This document shows, one piece after another, positions 4,588-5,061 of a DNA stretch of 5,061 nt. Position numbers and translations under genes: made by a program. Positions within the stretch are counted from its first letter, which is position 1. Every line of letters begins with the position of its first letter. Source of the DNA: Bacteroidia bacterium (GTDB lineage: Bacteria > Bacteroidota > Bacteroidia > B-17B0 > Aurantibacillaceae); contig JAOABO010000018.1 of the NCBI GenBank assembly GCA_026418315.1, positions 1 through 5,061 on the forward strand, given 5' to 3'. The notes under the pieces are model-generated. The model did not search any database and was not told the origin of the DNA. It saw nothing but the letters and a program-made list of their open reading frames with translations.

Positions 4588-5061
4588 ATGAAAAAAATCA
4601 TTATCTGTTTAGAATTAGTATTATCAGTAATAACAGTAAAATCGCAGATTTATGAAGAAACACGTTATCAATTGATGCTAAACTATAACTTGAGACAAAA
4701 AAACATTATTAGCTTTCAACCAGAAATGAGAGTGAATGATTTTATTAAAAACACCACTATTACATTGTGGAGGTTGGTGTATATTAGACAAATGAATGAT
4801 AAAGCAAATTGGAGTATTGGAGCCAACTGGTTTAACAATTGGCATAACTACGATGTAACAGGCCATGAATTACGCGCTCATATTGATGCAAGCTTTAAAG
4901 ACCAATATGGAAAGTGGACATATTCCAACCGATATAGGTTAGAATATAGAAGTTTTCATACAAATCAGTGGGAATACCAAAAAAGCACTCTCCGCATGAG
5001 ATACATGATTAACTGGAGCAGAGATTTATTTCATAATGATAAAGGTCAAAAACTAACACTT
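4588..5061 (+). CDS. Secreted DUF2490-like outer-membrane protein, 3' end outside the window
   Basis: From the ATG at 4588 the frame stays open to the window edge, giving 158 residues. The N-terminus is a signal peptide: MKK, a hydrophobic stretch to about residue 17, then VKSQ as a likely signal peptidase I site near residues 19-20. E9 within the hydrophobic stretch is unusual. The rest alternates polar and aromatic residues with many Trp, Tyr and Asn (NWSIGANWFNNWHNYDV, 74-90), then HELRAHIDASF and NRYRLEYRSF (114-123), as in transmembrane beta-strands. This resembles the DUF2490 family of Bacteroidota proteins, whose members carry an R-x-R-x-E-x-R-like strand; their function is unknown. 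An in-frame ATG at 4555 would add 11 residues ahead of the signal peptide and is less likely. It follows the LuxR-type gene by 110 bases on the same strand. Export is fairly sure, beta-barrel topology likely, the family name tentative. Confidence 0.65.
   Translation, partial: MKKIIICLELVLSVITVKSQIYEETRYQLMLNYNLRQKNIISFQPEMRVNDFIKNTTITLWRLVYIRQMNDKANWSIGANWFNNWHNYDVTGHELRAHIDASFKDQYGKWTYSNRYRLEYRSFHTNQWEYQKSTLRMRYMINWSRDLFHNDKGQKLTL

Noticed and set aside
4678..4866. Minus-strand open frame of 62 codons
   Set aside because: It lies wholly inside the signal-peptide/barrel gene on the opposite strand and shows no family features, so it is a shadow frame.

Overview
This is an AT-rich stretch of chromosome, most likely from a member of the Bacteroidota. 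Three things point there: perfect Bacteroidota-type -7 boxes (TAnnTTTG) ahead of several genes, a general lack of good Shine-Dalgarno sequences, and the protein types (a REC-Crp/Fnr response regulator, a TMEM195-like hydroxylase, a DUF2490-like outer-membrane barrel). I cannot place it below phylum from this sequence.

Layout. Positions 1-257 (+) hold the 3' end of a YebC/PmpR/TACO1-family gene. It meets head-on, with an 8-base gap, a minus-strand gene for a membrane di-iron hydroxylase (sterol desaturase/fatty acid hydroxylase superfamily, 266-1159). Upstream of that, on the same minus strand, is a two-component pair: a soluble PAS histidine kinase (2285-3568) whose stop overlaps by 4 bases (ATGA) the start of its response regulator (1209-2288). 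The regulator is a fusion of a receiver domain to a Crp/Fnr-type effector (cyclic-nucleotide-binding fold plus winged HTH). A 234-base divergent control region (3569-3802) separates the kinase from a plus-strand NarL/LuxR-type response regulator (3803-4477). The window ends inside a plus-strand gene for a secreted, probably beta-barrel protein (4588-5061 and beyond).

How the parts may work together. Kinase and regulator are almost certainly cognate and co-translated. The divergent region carries a near-perfect 24-base palindrome (3612-3635) with core TGAT-TTAA-ATCA, which resembles an Fnr-type box. It sits roughly 40 bases upstream of the expected kinase transcription start. This suggests that the Crp-type regulator binds its own promoter. 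The PAS domain has a histidine at the position that, by hand alignment, matches the haem ligand of FixL. The gene after the pair encodes an O2-using enzyme family. Together these permit a compact FixL/FixJ/FixK-like redox or oxygen circuit, with FixJ's receiver and FixK's DNA-binding part in one protein. That circuit is a hypothesis, not something the sequence proves. I see no CRISPR array, mobile element, tRNA or rRNA.
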